This document shows positions 52,282-60,519 of a stretch of 64,000 nt of DNA, piece after piece. The DNA is from Bacillota bacterium (lineage in GTDB: Bacteria > Bacillota > Clostridia > Acetivibrionales > DSM-1351), in the NCBI GenBank assembly GCA_023460955.1, contig JAEWOH010000066.1, positions 37,279 to 101,278 on the forward strand, given 5' to 3'. A program made the translations under genes and the position numbers. The notes under the pieces are model-generated. The model searched no databases, was not told the DNA's origin, and saw only the letters and a list, made by a program, of their open reading frames with translations. Positions within the stretch are counted from its first letter, which is position 1. Every line of letters starts with the position of its first letter.

Positions 52282-52881
52282 ATGTTTGATTTTAAGAAAA
52301 AGAATGAAGCTTCAGAAATATTAAATCCGCTTGACATAAATAAAAATTCCATGATTGAATTCCATCTTAAAGAACTGGATTTGGAAGGATTCTTCACTTT
52401 TGAAAAAATAATTCAAATGGATATCGGTCAGCGCCCCTACACAAGGTATTTGCTTTATTCCAGAGTGGATGAATCCGAATATATATTTGAGGTATACAAC
52501 TCTCAGGAGGAAGAAGGTGCGCATGAGACCTACATGTATTTTCTGGATGATACAATACCCTTTTCCGAGGAGTTTATGAATGTAGTAGGACAGAAATATA
52601 TAACAACTCCGGACGGTTCGGAGTATGAACGGTGTGTAATGCCGGAAGCCGATTATAGAATCGACGGTATAAAAGGAACTATAAAAGTATTGGACCTGAA
52701 CACCGGTAAACTGACAAATAAAGTGGAGGTTGAAGTCTGGGATTATCAAAGAGATGCAGATGGTGTAATTGAGTATCTGAACATTGAGATGATGAAGGAT
52801 GACGGAATGTTCAGAATATTTATAGGTCAGAGATTTGAAGGAATACATTACAAGCTATATCAAGGACTTGACAAGGATTAG
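52282..52881 (+). CDS. Soluble protein of unknown function in the DUF350 operon
   Basis: 199 aa, acidic, with no signal peptide or membrane segment. Mixed alpha/beta content, with paired strands such as RYLLYSRVDESEYIFEVY and MFRIFIGQRFEGIHYKLYQG. It could belong to the DUF4178/DUF2491 (YjfK-like) group by neighbourhood and strand pattern, but I cannot confirm this. A GAGGGAATT-type RBS precedes the ATG. It lies 67 bp after the Ser-rich protein gene and 106 bp before the DUF350 gene, all on one strand. Confidence 0.75.
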   Translation: MFDFKKKNEASEILNPLDINKNSMIEFHLKELDLEGFFTFEKIIQMDIGQRPYTRYLLYSRVDESEYIFEVYNSQEEEGAHETYMYFLDDTIPFSEEFMNVVGQKYITTPDGSEYERCVMPEADYRIDGIKGTIKVLDLNTGKLTNKVEVEVWDYQRDADGVIEYLNIEMMKDDGMFRIFIGQRFEGIHYKLYQGLDKD

Positions 52882-52986
52882 CCCATGAATTCTCAAGTAA
52901 GTAATAAGGTAAATTATAAGAAAGATAAACATTAATGTTTTTTGAATTATAAATATCGCTGCAAAAGCAGCGGGATGGAGGATAAG

Positions 52987-53886
52987 ATGTTAGAATATCT
53001 GAGCTTTTTCTTAAAGGATTTGTCCTTTAGTTTTGTAATACTTTCAGTTGGTTTTATTCTTGGTTGGATAATCTACAATAATATTGTTTTGAGGGATGTA
53101 TGTCTGAAGGATGCGTTGTTTAACCGTGATAATCTGGCTGTCTGGATTGAATTTATCGGAGCCTTTGTATTTCCGGTACTATATCTTGCCAGCCACGGAA
53201 TAAAAGGTTCGGCAAGTGATAACATATTTGTGGACTTGGCAGTATGCCTTGGTTATACAGTGTTTTACATAGCAATACTAACCATTTTGAGATTATGTTC
53301 AAAATTCTTTGTAAATTTAATTAATGCCAGTGACAAAAACGGAAAGATATGTCTGAATAAAGAAATATGTGAACAGAAAAATATAGGAGCGGCTCTTTTC
53401 TCTGTGTCACTTTCAGTTATATTTATTAATATTGTTAAATTAATTGACTTTATTGATATAATAAACGGATTGGGTCTTGAGATACTTATGAAAGTTTTGG
53501 TATTCCTCGTTTTCATGCTTTTATCACTGGTTTGCTATTCATTTGTTTTAAGACGAAAAACCACACTTTTCAAGGAATTGTTTATTGACAATAATGCTGC
53601 AGCAGGAATAGGGTTGTTAGGATTTGTATTTGCAATACAGACAATAATTACAGGTATAATGTCCTTTTACAGTATGGATTTTGATTTACTAACAGTTTCA
53701 TTTGTTGTAGCTGTTAGCCTGGTTATATTTGGAATATTATCAGTACTGTTTAAACTGATTTTTACAGGTATTGTTAAGGTGGATATCTGGAATGAAATAT
53801 ACGAGCAGGACAACTTCGGTGCAGCAATCGGACAGGTGGCACTATATGTAGGTATAGCTGCTGTAATCGTAAATTTTATTATGTAG
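52987..53886 (+). CDS. DUF350-type membrane protein (YjfL-like)
   Basis: 299 aa with about eight membrane helices in two related halves. VLRDVCLKDALFNRDNLAVWIEFIGAF in the first half and TTLFKELFIDNNAAAGIGLLGFVFAIQ in the second are the DUF350 repeat (a charged loop with Asn next to a glycine-rich helix), so the protein is a tandem DUF350. ATG 52987 is set by GGAGG five bases upstream; the longer reading from 52942 is a weak TTG start. The biochemical function of DUF350 is not established; in several bacteria it lies near polyamine or envelope-stress genes. Confidence 0.8.
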   Translation: MLEYLSFFLKDLSFSFVILSVGFILGWIIYNNIVLRDVCLKDALFNRDNLAVWIEFIGAFVFPVLYLASHGIKGSASDNIFVDLAVCLGYTVFYIAILTILRLCSKFFVNLINASDKNGKICLNKEICEQKNIGAALFSVSLSVIFINIVKLIDFIDIINGLGLEILMKVLVFLVFMLLSLVCYSFVLRRKTTLFKELFIDNNAAAGIGLLGFVFAIQTIITGIMSFYSMDFDLLTVSFVVAVSLVIFGILSVLFKLIFTGIVKVDIWNEIYEQDNFGAAIGQVALYVGIAAVIVNFIM

Positions 53887-53915
53887 TAGTGATTCGATAA
53901 TTATATAATTTTTTT

Positions 53916-53958
53916 ACATAAGAAGCAAATAGGCTCTGTGCCTGTTTGCTTCTTATGT
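53916..53958 (+). terminator. Long hairpin after the DUF350 gene
   Basis: 18-bp stem ACATAAGAAGCAAATAGG / CCTGTTTGCTTCTTATGT with one G-U pair. No U-tract follows in either direction, so it may stabilise the 3' end rather than terminate; it directly precedes the repeat region. Confidence 0.55.
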
Positions 53959-53961
53959 TAT

Positions 53962-54391
53962 AAGAGACGCAGGAAGTGCCCAGTTGCCGTCCTAAATGTG
54001 ATGAGAAAGAATTAATCCTAGCATTGCTTTACATTATAGCTTATAGCAAATCAAAAGTGCGAGTACAACTAAAATTAAATGGGGGCACGGTTAAAAGCAG
54101 CTGCGAAATTTCAAGGCGACGAAAAGGAATAAAGCCGTCAAAGCGGCAGGATGCAGCTTTGAGCATAAGAGACACAGGACATCGCCCGTCTGCCGGCCTT
54201 AATGTGAGAAGAAAGAGCTAAACGTGGTGCAGCCTCGCAGGTATATAACTTATAGCAAATGCAAAGTGCGCGAGTACAACTTAAAAAAATTTGGAGTATG
54301 ATTAGGAAATAAAAAAATACAATAGCTGGTCGGCTATTGTGTTTTTTATTTTCGGGTACGACAAATTTTTTTAAGTTGTACGGGAGCACTT
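53962..54391 (+). repeat. Structured repeat region, copy B with a partial copy in tandem
   Basis: Segment 53962-54070 repeats imperfectly at 54167-54283: both begin AAGAGACRCAGGA and end AAAGTGC..GAGTACAAC. The middle part 54085-54180 matches copy A at 37697-37792, with exact blocks GCACGGTTAAAAGCAGCTG and AAGAGACACAGGA. The end forms a closing stem: AAGTGC/GCACTT (54264, 54386), internal loop GCGA/GGGA, then a perfect 20-bp stem 54274-54293 with 54362-54381. Inside it lies the hairpin ACAATAGC/GCTATTGT (54319-54340) plus GTTTTTTATTTT, a terminator-like structure. No ORF. Confidence 0.7.
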
Positions 54392-54504
54392 AATCTTACT
54401 ACAGGCATAACCTGAAAGCATACCCTGTTTAGCTCGTCCTATTCACATTTTATTAATATTTGTTATACAATCTTAACATTATTTCAGGAAAAACGTGGTA
54501 TAAT

Positions 54505-54633
54505 AATAAATGTAAAGCCATTATAAGCTTTTTCATTTTGTTCCTCCTTTAAACATATTGATTTGTTTTTTGTTACTTAGGGCACCTATTTATCAGGAAT
54601 TATTATAAATTATAATCTGAGGTGCTTTTTTTT
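54505..54633 (+). ncRNA. Possible small RNA with anti-Shine-Dalgarno segment
   Basis: An extended -10 (TGGTATAAT, ending at 54504) precedes about 130 nt that finish in a clear terminator, GCACCT (54592) / AGGTGC (54620) plus eight T. TTCCTCCTTT near 54541 is complementary to ribosome-binding sites. No convincing -35 (TTAACA is 20 bp away) and no known family, so low confidence. Confidence 0.3.
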
Positions 54634-54690
54634 CTGCGTAGATTACCAGAACTTAATATCAGATAACAAATATTTACTGGACAATATGTA

Positions 54691-54719
54691 TTGATATACT
54701 TAAGTATTTAGGTTATAAT
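54691..54719 (+). promoter_or_regulatory. Promoter of the SRP RNA
   Basis: TTGATA (54691-54696), 17-bp spacer, TATAAT (54714-54719); near-consensus, as expected for a stable RNA. The mature 5' end lies about 60 bp downstream. Confidence 0.8.
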
Positions 54720-54783
54720 GTGTAAAGTGCACTGAAGATAAACATTTTGTTTAGAGCCGTGCATATTACGATAAGCCAATTTT

Positions 54784-55068
54784 GGTCGTACTAGATGGGG
54801 AGGTAGCGGTGCCCTGTACCTGCAATCCGCTATAGCAGGATTGAATTCCTGTCCGAGGTCTAAGTATGTAGTGCCTGCCCTTTACAAGTGGCAATGAAAA
54901 TTGGGTCTTGCGCAATAGAAGTCTGTGAACCCCGTCAGGTCCGGAAGGAAGCAGCGGTAAGCGGTAAATTCTGTGTGCCGCTAGGTTACCTGATTAGAGT
55001 TAACTGTAAATGAAGCTTTGCTTCTGTGGTAACGGCTATATATTTCTATCGACGATGGGTGTACGGCC
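54784..55068 (+). ncRNA. ffs: Signal recognition particle RNA (long, Alu-domain form)
   Basis: RNA scaffold of the SRP (with Ffh) that targets membrane and secreted proteins. The 5' Alu domain TAGATGGGGAGGTAGCGGTG and TGCAATCC matches Bacillus scRNA, and the conserved apical loop appears as GTCAGGTCCGGAAGGAAGCA, where Ffh binds. Terminal pairing GGTCGTAC / GTACGGCC marks the ends, about 285 nt. Followed by dnaX-ybaB-recR as in Bacillus. Ends estimated from pairing; processing could remove some bases. Confidence 0.95.
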
Positions 55069-55088
55069 ATTCATTATTATAACAAAGC

Positions 55089-55136
55089 AAGCCTGTTCAG
55101 AGTCAGATGACTTATGGGACAGGCTACTTTTGTTTT
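55089..55136 (+). terminator. Terminator of the SRP RNA
   Basis: AGCCTGTTC / GGACAGGCT stem followed by ACTTTTGTTTT. Confidence 0.75.
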
Positions 55137-55336
55137 ACAAGAGCTTTTTCGTTCTATTTCCTATCTTTTAATTAAAAAAATTAGTACAATAAATATTAGT
55201 TCAGTAATAAATATTAGTACAGCAAATTAACTAATAAAAAATGACTAATATGTTATCCTTGAACTCATACTATGCTATTATAAATACATGTCAGAAATAT
55301 CATTATATAAACTATTGGGAAGAGAGGTTGTGAAGT

Positions 55337-57112
55337 ATGTCCTACACAGCTTTATATAGAAAATGGAGACCGCTGGTTTTTGAAGACGTAGTCGAGCAGG
55401 AGCACGTGGTAAGAACAATAAAGAATACCGTAAAGTCTGAGCGTATAGGACACGCCTACCTTTTCTGCGGAACCAGAGGTACAGGAAAAACTACAATGGC
55501 AAAAATTTTTGCCAGAGCGATTAATTGCTTGAATACCAAGGATGGTGATCCCTGCAACGAGTGTGAAATATGTAAGGGTATACTGAGTGATTCCATTCTT
55601 GATGTTGTCGAAATAGATGCTGCTTCAAACAACAGCGTGGACAATATAAGAGAAATAAGGGATGAAGTGGTTTATGCTCCCTCACAGGCAAGGTACAAGG
55701 TCTACATCATAGACGAGGTACACATGCTTTCAGCAGGAGCTTTCAATGCCCTCCTCAAGACCCTCGAAGAGCCCCCGGCACATGTGGTATTCATACTGGC
55801 TACCACCGATCCCCATAAGCTTCCTGCAACCATCCTGTCAAGATGTCAGAGGTTTGATTTCAAGAAGATAACACCGGGGAGCATAGCCGGGAGAGTCAAG
55901 ATTATTGCTTCAGCAAGCGGAGTAATACTGGAAGACGATGCAGCTCTGTTGATTGCCAGACTGGCTGATGGCGCAATGAGAGATGCTTTAAGCATACTTG
56001 ACCAGTGTATTTCTGCAGGTAACAATAATATTTCACATCAGAATGTGTTGGATGTTATAGGAATTGTCAGCGATGATTTTATAGCTGAAATAGTCGATTA
56101 TATAAAGGATAAAAACGTTGAAGGTCTTGTTAACGGCGTGGAAAAGCTGTCCTCCAACGGAAGGGATATACTCCGCTTTGCTTCGGATCTTGTACTGTAT
56201 TTCAGAAATCTGCTGTTATGCAAAATAACTCGGAACCCCGGTGATATAATTGATTTAAGCAGACAGTACCTCCAAAACATGATTCAACAGGCTGAAGCCT
56301 TTAACAAGGAGAGAATTATCGGAATAATAAAGGAACTGTCAGCCTTCGAGTCCCAGCTTAAATATGCCCTTAATCAGCGTGTATTCCTTGAGGTAATGCT
56401 TATTTCTATAAGTGTGGGCAGCTTTGGACAGGGTGGGGAAGATAACGCTCTGGCTGACAGGGTTGCCGATCTGGAAAATGCCATCAGAACGGGGGCAGGC
56501 GCAGCCCAACCCGGAGGAGGCAACGTTGCTGCGCCTGCAGCAGGTGTTGAAATAACCGGACAGTCACGCAGCAGGGTTCTGGATAATTTGCCGCCGGTAC
56601 CCGAGAACAGTACAGCAGTAAATCCGTTTGCGCCGCCATCGGCAGCGAGGGGCTTGGTTACAACCGGTTCCAACACCGGCGGTAATGGTGCGGCGGGTGC
56701 GGTTTCAACAGGAAGCATGTCGCATAACAATACTTCACATCAGCCCCTTGAAATCTGGCCCGATGTAATGAAGGAACTCCGTTCCGGAGGCAGAATGATG
56801 CTTGCCACTTATTTGACTTCAGCAAAGGCTGTGCATGGTGACGAAGCTACAGTACTTATTGTATTTCCATCAGGTGTGGCTTCATTTAAAACTGTAATTT
56901 CAAAGCCTGAACATATTGAGGTTCTGGAGAATGTTCTTTTAACAAAGCTTGGAAAGCAGGTAAGAGTAAAGTTAATTGACGAGGAAGACCTGCTAAATAT
57001 AATTCCCGTTCAGGCTACAGAAAAAAGTAATGATGAAGAAAGCCCTTTATTAAAAAATGCCAGGGAAATTGCAGGGAAGCTTAATGTTCACCTTGATATA
57101 ATAGACGAATAA
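55337..57112 (+). CDS. dnaX: DNA polymerase III gamma/tau subunit
   Basis: 591 aa clamp-loader ATPase. Walker A GTRGTGKTT (45-53), zinc module C64, C73, C76, C79, Walker B VYIIDEVHML (122-131), sensor/arginine finger LSRCQRFDF (168-176), then the lid and collar domains to about 365. A low-complexity Gly/Ala/Pro/Asn linker (about 385-470) separates a C-terminal tau-like domain. I see no A-rich slippery site, so no evidence of a frameshifted gamma form. Followed 64 bp later by ybaB and then recR, the classical order. Confidence 0.97.
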   Translation: MSYTALYRKWRPLVFEDVVEQEHVVRTIKNTVKSERIGHAYLFCGTRGTGKTTMAKIFARAINCLNTKDGDPCNECEICKGILSDSILDVVEIDAASNNSVDNIREIRDEVVYAPSQARYKVYIIDEVHMLSAGAFNALLKTLEEPPAHVVFILATTDPHKLPATILSRCQRFDFKKITPGSIAGRVKIIASASGVILEDDAALLIARLADGAMRDALSILDQCISAGNNNISHQNVLDVIGIVSDDFIAEIVDYIKDKNVEGLVNGVEKLSSNGRDILRFASDLVLYFRNLLLCKITRNPGDIIDLSRQYLQNMIQQAEAFNKERIIGIIKELSAFESQLKYALNQRVFLEVMLISISVGSFGQGGEDNALADRVADLENAIRTGAGAAQPGGGNVAAPAAGVEITGQSRSRVLDNLPPVPENSTAVNPFAPPSAARGLVTTGSNTGGNGAAGAVSTGSMSHNNTSHQPLEIWPDVMKELRSGGRMMLATYLTSAKAVHGDEATVLIVFPSGVASFKTVISKPEHIEVLENVLLTKLGKQVRVKLIDEEDLLNIIPVQATEKSNDEESPLLKNAREIAGKLNVHLDIIDE

Positions 57113-57176
57113 GTTATAATATTAGATAGAAAATTCAAAAAACAATAAAATTCCAGTTAATAGGAGGATGTTATAT

Positions 57177-57545
57177 ATGGCAAGAGGCGGATTTCCCGGA
57201 GGCGGTTTTGGTGGTGGTGGCGGCTTCGGAGGCGGAAATATGAATAACCTGATGAAACAGGCACAGAAGATGCAAAAAGATATGGAAAAGGCCCAGCAGG
57301 ATCTGGAGAACAAAACAGTTGAAGTTTCTGTTGGCGGTGGTGCTATTTCCATAGTTGCAACAGGTAAGAAGGAAATCAAGGAAATTGTTATAAAACCTGA
57401 AGTTGTTGATCCTGACGATGTAGAAATGCTGCAGGATCTTATACTTAGCGCAGTTAACGAAGCACTGAGAAAAGCTGATGAAATGGCTAACTCGGAAATG
57501 GGTAAGATTACAGGCGGTTTAGGCGGCTTCCCCGGATTATTCTAG
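57177..57545 (+). CDS. ybaB: YbaB/EbfC-family nucleoid-associated protein
   Basis: 122 aa DNA-binding dimer. The core (residues 22-115) has NLMKQAQKMQKDMEKAQQDL, VEVSVGGGAISIVATGKKEI and PDDVEMLQDLILSAVNEALR. A Gly/Phe-rich N-terminal tail (GGFPGGGFGGGGGFGGGNMN) and a mirrored C-terminal GGLGGFPGLF are unusually long. ATG 57177 follows AGGAGG at proper spacing; the ATG at 57168 overlaps it. Conserved dnaX-ybaB-recR context. Confidence 0.96.
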   Translation: MARGGFPGGGFGGGGGFGGGNMNNLMKQAQKMQKDMEKAQQDLENKTVEVSVGGGAISIVATGKKEIKEIVIKPEVVDPDDVEMLQDLILSAVNEALRKADEMANSEMGKITGGLGGFPGLF

Positions 57546-57586
57546 GACACTTGAAGCTATTTTATTCTAAGATCAGGATTTGACTA

Positions 57587-57610
57587 AAGCGCTCTAACAG
57601 GGCGTTTTTC
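57587..57610 (+). terminator. Short hairpin after ybaB
   Basis: GCGCTC-TAACA-GGGCG followed by TTTTTCTC. It lies 40 bp after ybaB and may attenuate read-through to recR. Confidence 0.55.
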
Positions 57611-57745
57611 TCAAATATAAATACAATTTACAAATGATATAATGACCGGTTGCCTGAACAGATGAACTATGGTCCAATAAATTATGACTTTATATATTAT
57701 AGTCGATAAACTGTAGGACGACCCGGCACATAGATGGGGGTTTAA

Positions 57746-58345
57746 ATGGATTATTATGCAGTTCCTGTTGCAAAGCTTGTAGAAGAATTTCAAAAGTTAC
57801 CGGGTATTGGACACAAATCTGCACAAAGGTTGGCTTTTCATGTAATAAACATGCCAATGGAAAAAGTACAGGGACTTGCGAATTCAATATTGGATGCCAA
57901 GCAGAAGACCAGATATTGTTCGGTTTGCAGCAATTTGACTGATGTGGACCCATGTCCGCTATGCAGCGGAGCCTCGAGAGACAAGAGCTCTATTTGTGTT
58001 GTTCAGGATGCACGAGATGTTGTAGCCATGGAACGGACAAGAGAGTTCAAGGGACTATATCACGTTCTGCATGGCGCAATTTCACCAATGATGGGTATAG
58101 GGCCGGAAGATATTAAAATTAAGGAACTTATAAGAAGGCTGGGAGATGGACAGGTCAAAGAGGTTATATTAGCCACAAACCCGAATGTAGAGGGAGAAGC
58201 TACAGCAATGTATCTCTCAAAGCTTATTAAGCCTTTAGGAATAAAGACGACTAGAATAGCCCACGGAATTCCTGTTGGCGGCGACCTGGAGTATGCCGAT
58301 GAAGTTACTTTGGCAAAAGCACTGGAGGGCCGTCGGGAGATATAA
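57746..58345 (+). CDS. recR: Recombination protein RecR
   Basis: 199 aa, ring-forming partner of RecFO in gap repair. Helix-hairpin-helix LPGIGHKSAQRLAFH (18-32), zinc finger C58, C61, C70, C73, and Toprim domain (ICVVQDARDVVAMERT, ATNPNVEGEATAMYLS). The length is standard. GGGGG five bases before the ATG. Own intergenic leader of 200 bp after ybaB; a terminator follows. Confidence 0.97.
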   Translation: MDYYAVPVAKLVEEFQKLPGIGHKSAQRLAFHVINMPMEKVQGLANSILDAKQKTRYCSVCSNLTDVDPCPLCSGASRDKSSICVVQDARDVVAMERTREFKGLYHVLHGAISPMMGIGPEDIKIKELIRRLGDGQVKEVILATNPNVEGEATAMYLSKLIKPLGIKTTRIAHGIPVGGDLEYADEVTLAKALEGRREI

Positions 58346-58362
58346 TTAATAAGACATATATA

Positions 58363-58406
58363 GCCACCCTGAAAGTTGGTTAACGCAACTATAGGGTGGT
58401 TTTTAA
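58363..58406 (+). terminator. Terminator of recR
   Basis: GCCACCCT...AGGGTGG with inner AGTTG/CAACT pairing, then TTTTTAAG. Confidence 0.85.
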
Positions 58407-58421
58407 GAAAAGGTTCTAATT

Positions 58422-58811
58422 ATGAATGGGCTCAGAAGCTTCTTTGAAATCTTTAAAACCAAAGCAAAAAAACTTAAGCTAGAAATAAAAGCTCTATATT
58501 TAGTTTATAAAAGGCCGGACGTACCTTGGTATAAAAAATTATTTATTATCCTGATAGTGGGTTACGCGTTGAGCCCTATTGACCTGATACCTGACTTTAT
58601 ACCTATACTGGGCTACCTGGATGATTTAGTGCTGATACCTTTGGGTGTTATTCTGGCCATTAAGCTGATTCCTTCTGATATTATGAAAGAATGCAGGGAA
58701 CAGGCTGAAGATGTGTTCAAGGACGGGAAGCCGAAGAATTGGGTAGCCGGAACGGTAATTATATTAATATGGACAGCGATAATATTGTTGATAGCTACCA
58801 AATTCTTATAG
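58422..58811 (+). CDS. DUF1232 (YkvA-type) membrane protein
   Basis: 129 aa. The family signature YALSPIDLIPDFIPILGYLDDL lies in the middle, flanked by two membrane helices (about 38-55 and 70-85), with a third near the C-terminus (108-126). The N-terminal 35 residues are very basic. AAAGGTT-type RBS. It converges with the C_GCAxxG_C_C gene. No activity is known for the family. Confidence 0.88.
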   Translation: MNGLRSFFEIFKTKAKKLKLEIKALYLVYKRPDVPWYKKLFIILIVGYALSPIDLIPDFIPILGYLDDLVLIPLGVILAIKLIPSDIMKECREQAEDVFKDGKPKNWVAGTVIILIWTAIILLIATKFL

Positions 58812-58827
58812 GCTGATTTGTTTTAAA

Positions 58828-59268
58828 CTATAATTCAAGTAAGTCCTCTATGATTCGGGCTGCGTCTTCAACATACTTTACACAATATGTACCCCAATAA
58901 CCATTGTCTTGGGCAAATTTCATGCCCTCCGGCGTACTTATGTCGCACTTGAGCAACTCCTTGCATTTAATAGACCCGTGAATTTGTCTGAATCTATCAG
59001 AAAACTCCTGTACAAGCTCGAAGGTTTTAACCTTTGAGGTCATGTCCTCCTCAAGATACTTTCCGTACTTCAAGCCTATTAGCATAAATGCTCCTGTAAC
59101 TGCCCCGCAGGTTTCTGCCATACGCCCCATCCCTGCACCAAAGGAACAGGATATCTTTAAGGCTGTTTCCTTATTCAAACCAAGTTGTTCACAATACGTT
59201 GAAAACACAGCCTGGGAACAATTAAAGCCCTTGTTAAAACATGCGACTGCTTCATTTTCCTTACACAT
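58828..59268 (-). CDS. C_GCAxxG_C_C-type redox-associated protein
   Basis: 146 aa. The family name spells its motif: here C17 in GFNCSQAVFS, C41 in ISCSFGAGMGR and C54 in ETCGAVTGAFM, then further Cys at C102, C108 and C128 near the end. The cysteines suggest an iron-sulfur or thiol function, but no reaction is proven for the family. It follows the MarR-family gene by about 30 bp on the same strand, so the two form an operon and the MarR protein probably controls it. AGGTGGA-type RBS upstream. Confidence 0.88.
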   Translation of the reverse strand: MCKENEAVACFNKGFNCSQAVFSTYCEQLGLNKETALKISCSFGAGMGRMAETCGAVTGAFMLIGLKYGKYLEEDMTSKVKTFELVQEFSDRFRQIHGSIKCKELLKCDISTPEGMKFAQDNGYWGTYCVKYVEDAARIIEDLLEL

Positions 59269-59298
59269 TTAATCCACCTCCACGCAAATTTAATTAAC

Positions 59299-59763
59299 TT
59301 AACAATCTTTAATGTTTATATTGCAAGACTCATTTTTGTCTATGGCTTCTAGTAGTATTTTAAGACTTTCTATTACTTGAAGCCGACTGGTACCGGGAAT
59401 TGAGTCATACACCTTTGTGAAATACAAATCCATACTTGCTTCAATCTTTTTAAATATTTTTTCCCCGCTGTCTGTAAGGGATATAGTAACATATCTTCTG
59501 TCTTGCAAATCTATGTCACGCTTAACCAGTCCGTTATTGACGAGGTTATTTACTGTTCGGCTCATGGTACTGTTCTCTAAATTAAGTAACTGAGCAAGCT
59601 CGTTCAGAGAAATATTTGCCGAGCGCCCTATTTCAACCAGAGCATGACATTGAGCCATGGTTATATTACAGCAGGAAACCTGTTTATCTTCTAGTACTCC
59701 TAACTTTCTTTCAAGAAATCTTAACATTTCACGCAAAAGCTTAGGATCATCTGTAATAGTCAT
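59299..59763 (-). CDS. MarR-family transcriptional regulator
   Basis: 154 aa. Helical dimerisation ends with a winged helix-turn-helix in the middle (ISLNELAQLLNLENSTMSRTVNNLV, GLVKRDIDLQDRRYVTISLT), the wing being the D-x-R-D-x-R-like DLQDRRY. C-C pair near residue 31 (VSCCNITMAQC) might respond to thiol stress, an inference. AGGAGG precedes the ATG. A perfect 9-bp inverted repeat upstream (59795-59819) is its likely operator. Confidence 0.92.
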   Translation of the reverse strand: MTITDDPKLLREMLRFLERKLGVLEDKQVSCCNITMAQCHALVEIGRSANISLNELAQLLNLENSTMSRTVNNLVNNGLVKRDIDLQDRRYVTISLTDSGEKIFKKIEASMDLYFTKVYDSIPGTSRLQVIESLKILLEAIDKNESCNINIKDC

Positions 59764-59794
59764 TGGTAAAACCTCCTGTAATTATTGTAACAGC

Positions 59795-59819
59795 AAATAG
59801 TTGTATAATGCAACTATTT
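59795..59819 (-). promoter_or_regulatory. Palindromic MarR operator
   Basis: AAATAGTTG and CAACTATTT, perfect 9-bp arms with a 7-bp spacer, about 30 bp before the MarR start codon. On the minus strand it overlaps a possible -35 (TTGCAT) whose -10 would be TACAAT. Confidence 0.75.
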
Positions 59820-59957
59820 TTTAGTAAAATTGTCCATATTAACGAAATAAATCCCAATTATAATTGACTTATTATGTACCATAATATACCATTATATTGC
59901 ATAAATTCATATCTAATTTATTGAATTTATGTTTTTATAATGAAAGGAACTTTGTTT

Positions 59958-60068
59958 ATGGGGTGTATTTTAGAGAACAAGGCTATTGAACACGGAGATG
60001 ATTGGCTGCCCAAGACAGCACACCACGCTCTATACGACTGTGTGATTTGTCAACAGGTATTCCTATGA
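59958..60068 (+). CDS. 36-residue ORF coupled to the next small gene
   Basis: Too short for routine calling. AAAGGAA nine bases before the ATG, and the TGA stop (60066-60068) overlaps the ATG of the next ORF as ATGA, the mark of translational coupling. The peptide has CVIC near its end and no recognisable family. Alternatively the two ORFs are halves of one frameshifted gene. Confidence 0.4.
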   Translation: MGCILENKAIEHGDDWLPKTAHHALYDCVICQQVFL

Positions 60069-60253
60069 ATAGAAAACAACTGGTCAGCATAATTGATTCC
60101 ATAACCTTTTCAGAAAAGGAAACCGAGCTACTATTGCACGGCGAGCCTGTGGAGACCTTATCTAAAGAGCTGGTTAAAAAAATCTATTTTATGGGATTAG
60201 ATGAATGGTATGATGCAATTCCAAGAAATTTGAAAGTTCTATTTGAGAATTAA
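60065..60253 (+). CDS. 62-residue protein of unknown function
   Basis: Soluble and helical: MNRKQLVSIIDSITFSEKET, LLLHGEPVETLSKELVKKIY and a final MGLDEWYDAIPRNLKVLFEN. No independent RBS; its ATG overlaps the stop of the 36-aa ORF. A start in the same frame at 60002 would overlap the upstream ORF out of frame and has no RBS. Not recognised. It could be a regulator-type small protein or the remains of a longer gene. Confidence 0.5.
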   Translation: MNRKQLVSIIDSITFSEKETELLLHGEPVETLSKELVKKIYFMGLDEWYDAIPRNLKVLFEN

Positions 60254-60519
60254 TGATTATGAGTTACGCTTTCTAAAAGGATACTTAGCAACTTATTCTG
60301 TTACTTGGACAAACACGGGAAATGTTGCAAAATATAATTATAAGTTTAAATACAATAATTATCTACAATATCTACATTTTAGTTTTGTATGAATCATACA
60401 AAAAAATACGTGTCTCAATATATAAAATCGTAAAATACATCCAATATTTTTTTGTCTGGTTATTATATAATATTCATTATGACAACATCCTTTTAATATG
60501 GGAAGGGGAGTGATAATAT

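Noticed and set aside
52321..52848. 175-aa minus-strand ORF
   Set aside because: Lies wholly opposite the 199-aa gene, which has an RBS and operon context.
55337..57112. Programmed frameshift in dnaX making a gamma subunit
   Set aside because: I see no slippery A-run followed by a stem-loop near the usual position; the frame is continuous.
60322..60513. 63-aa ORF
   Set aside because: Extremely AT-rich sequence coding mostly Ile/Tyr/Asn with no RBS; it overlaps the leader of the diguanylate cyclase gene.
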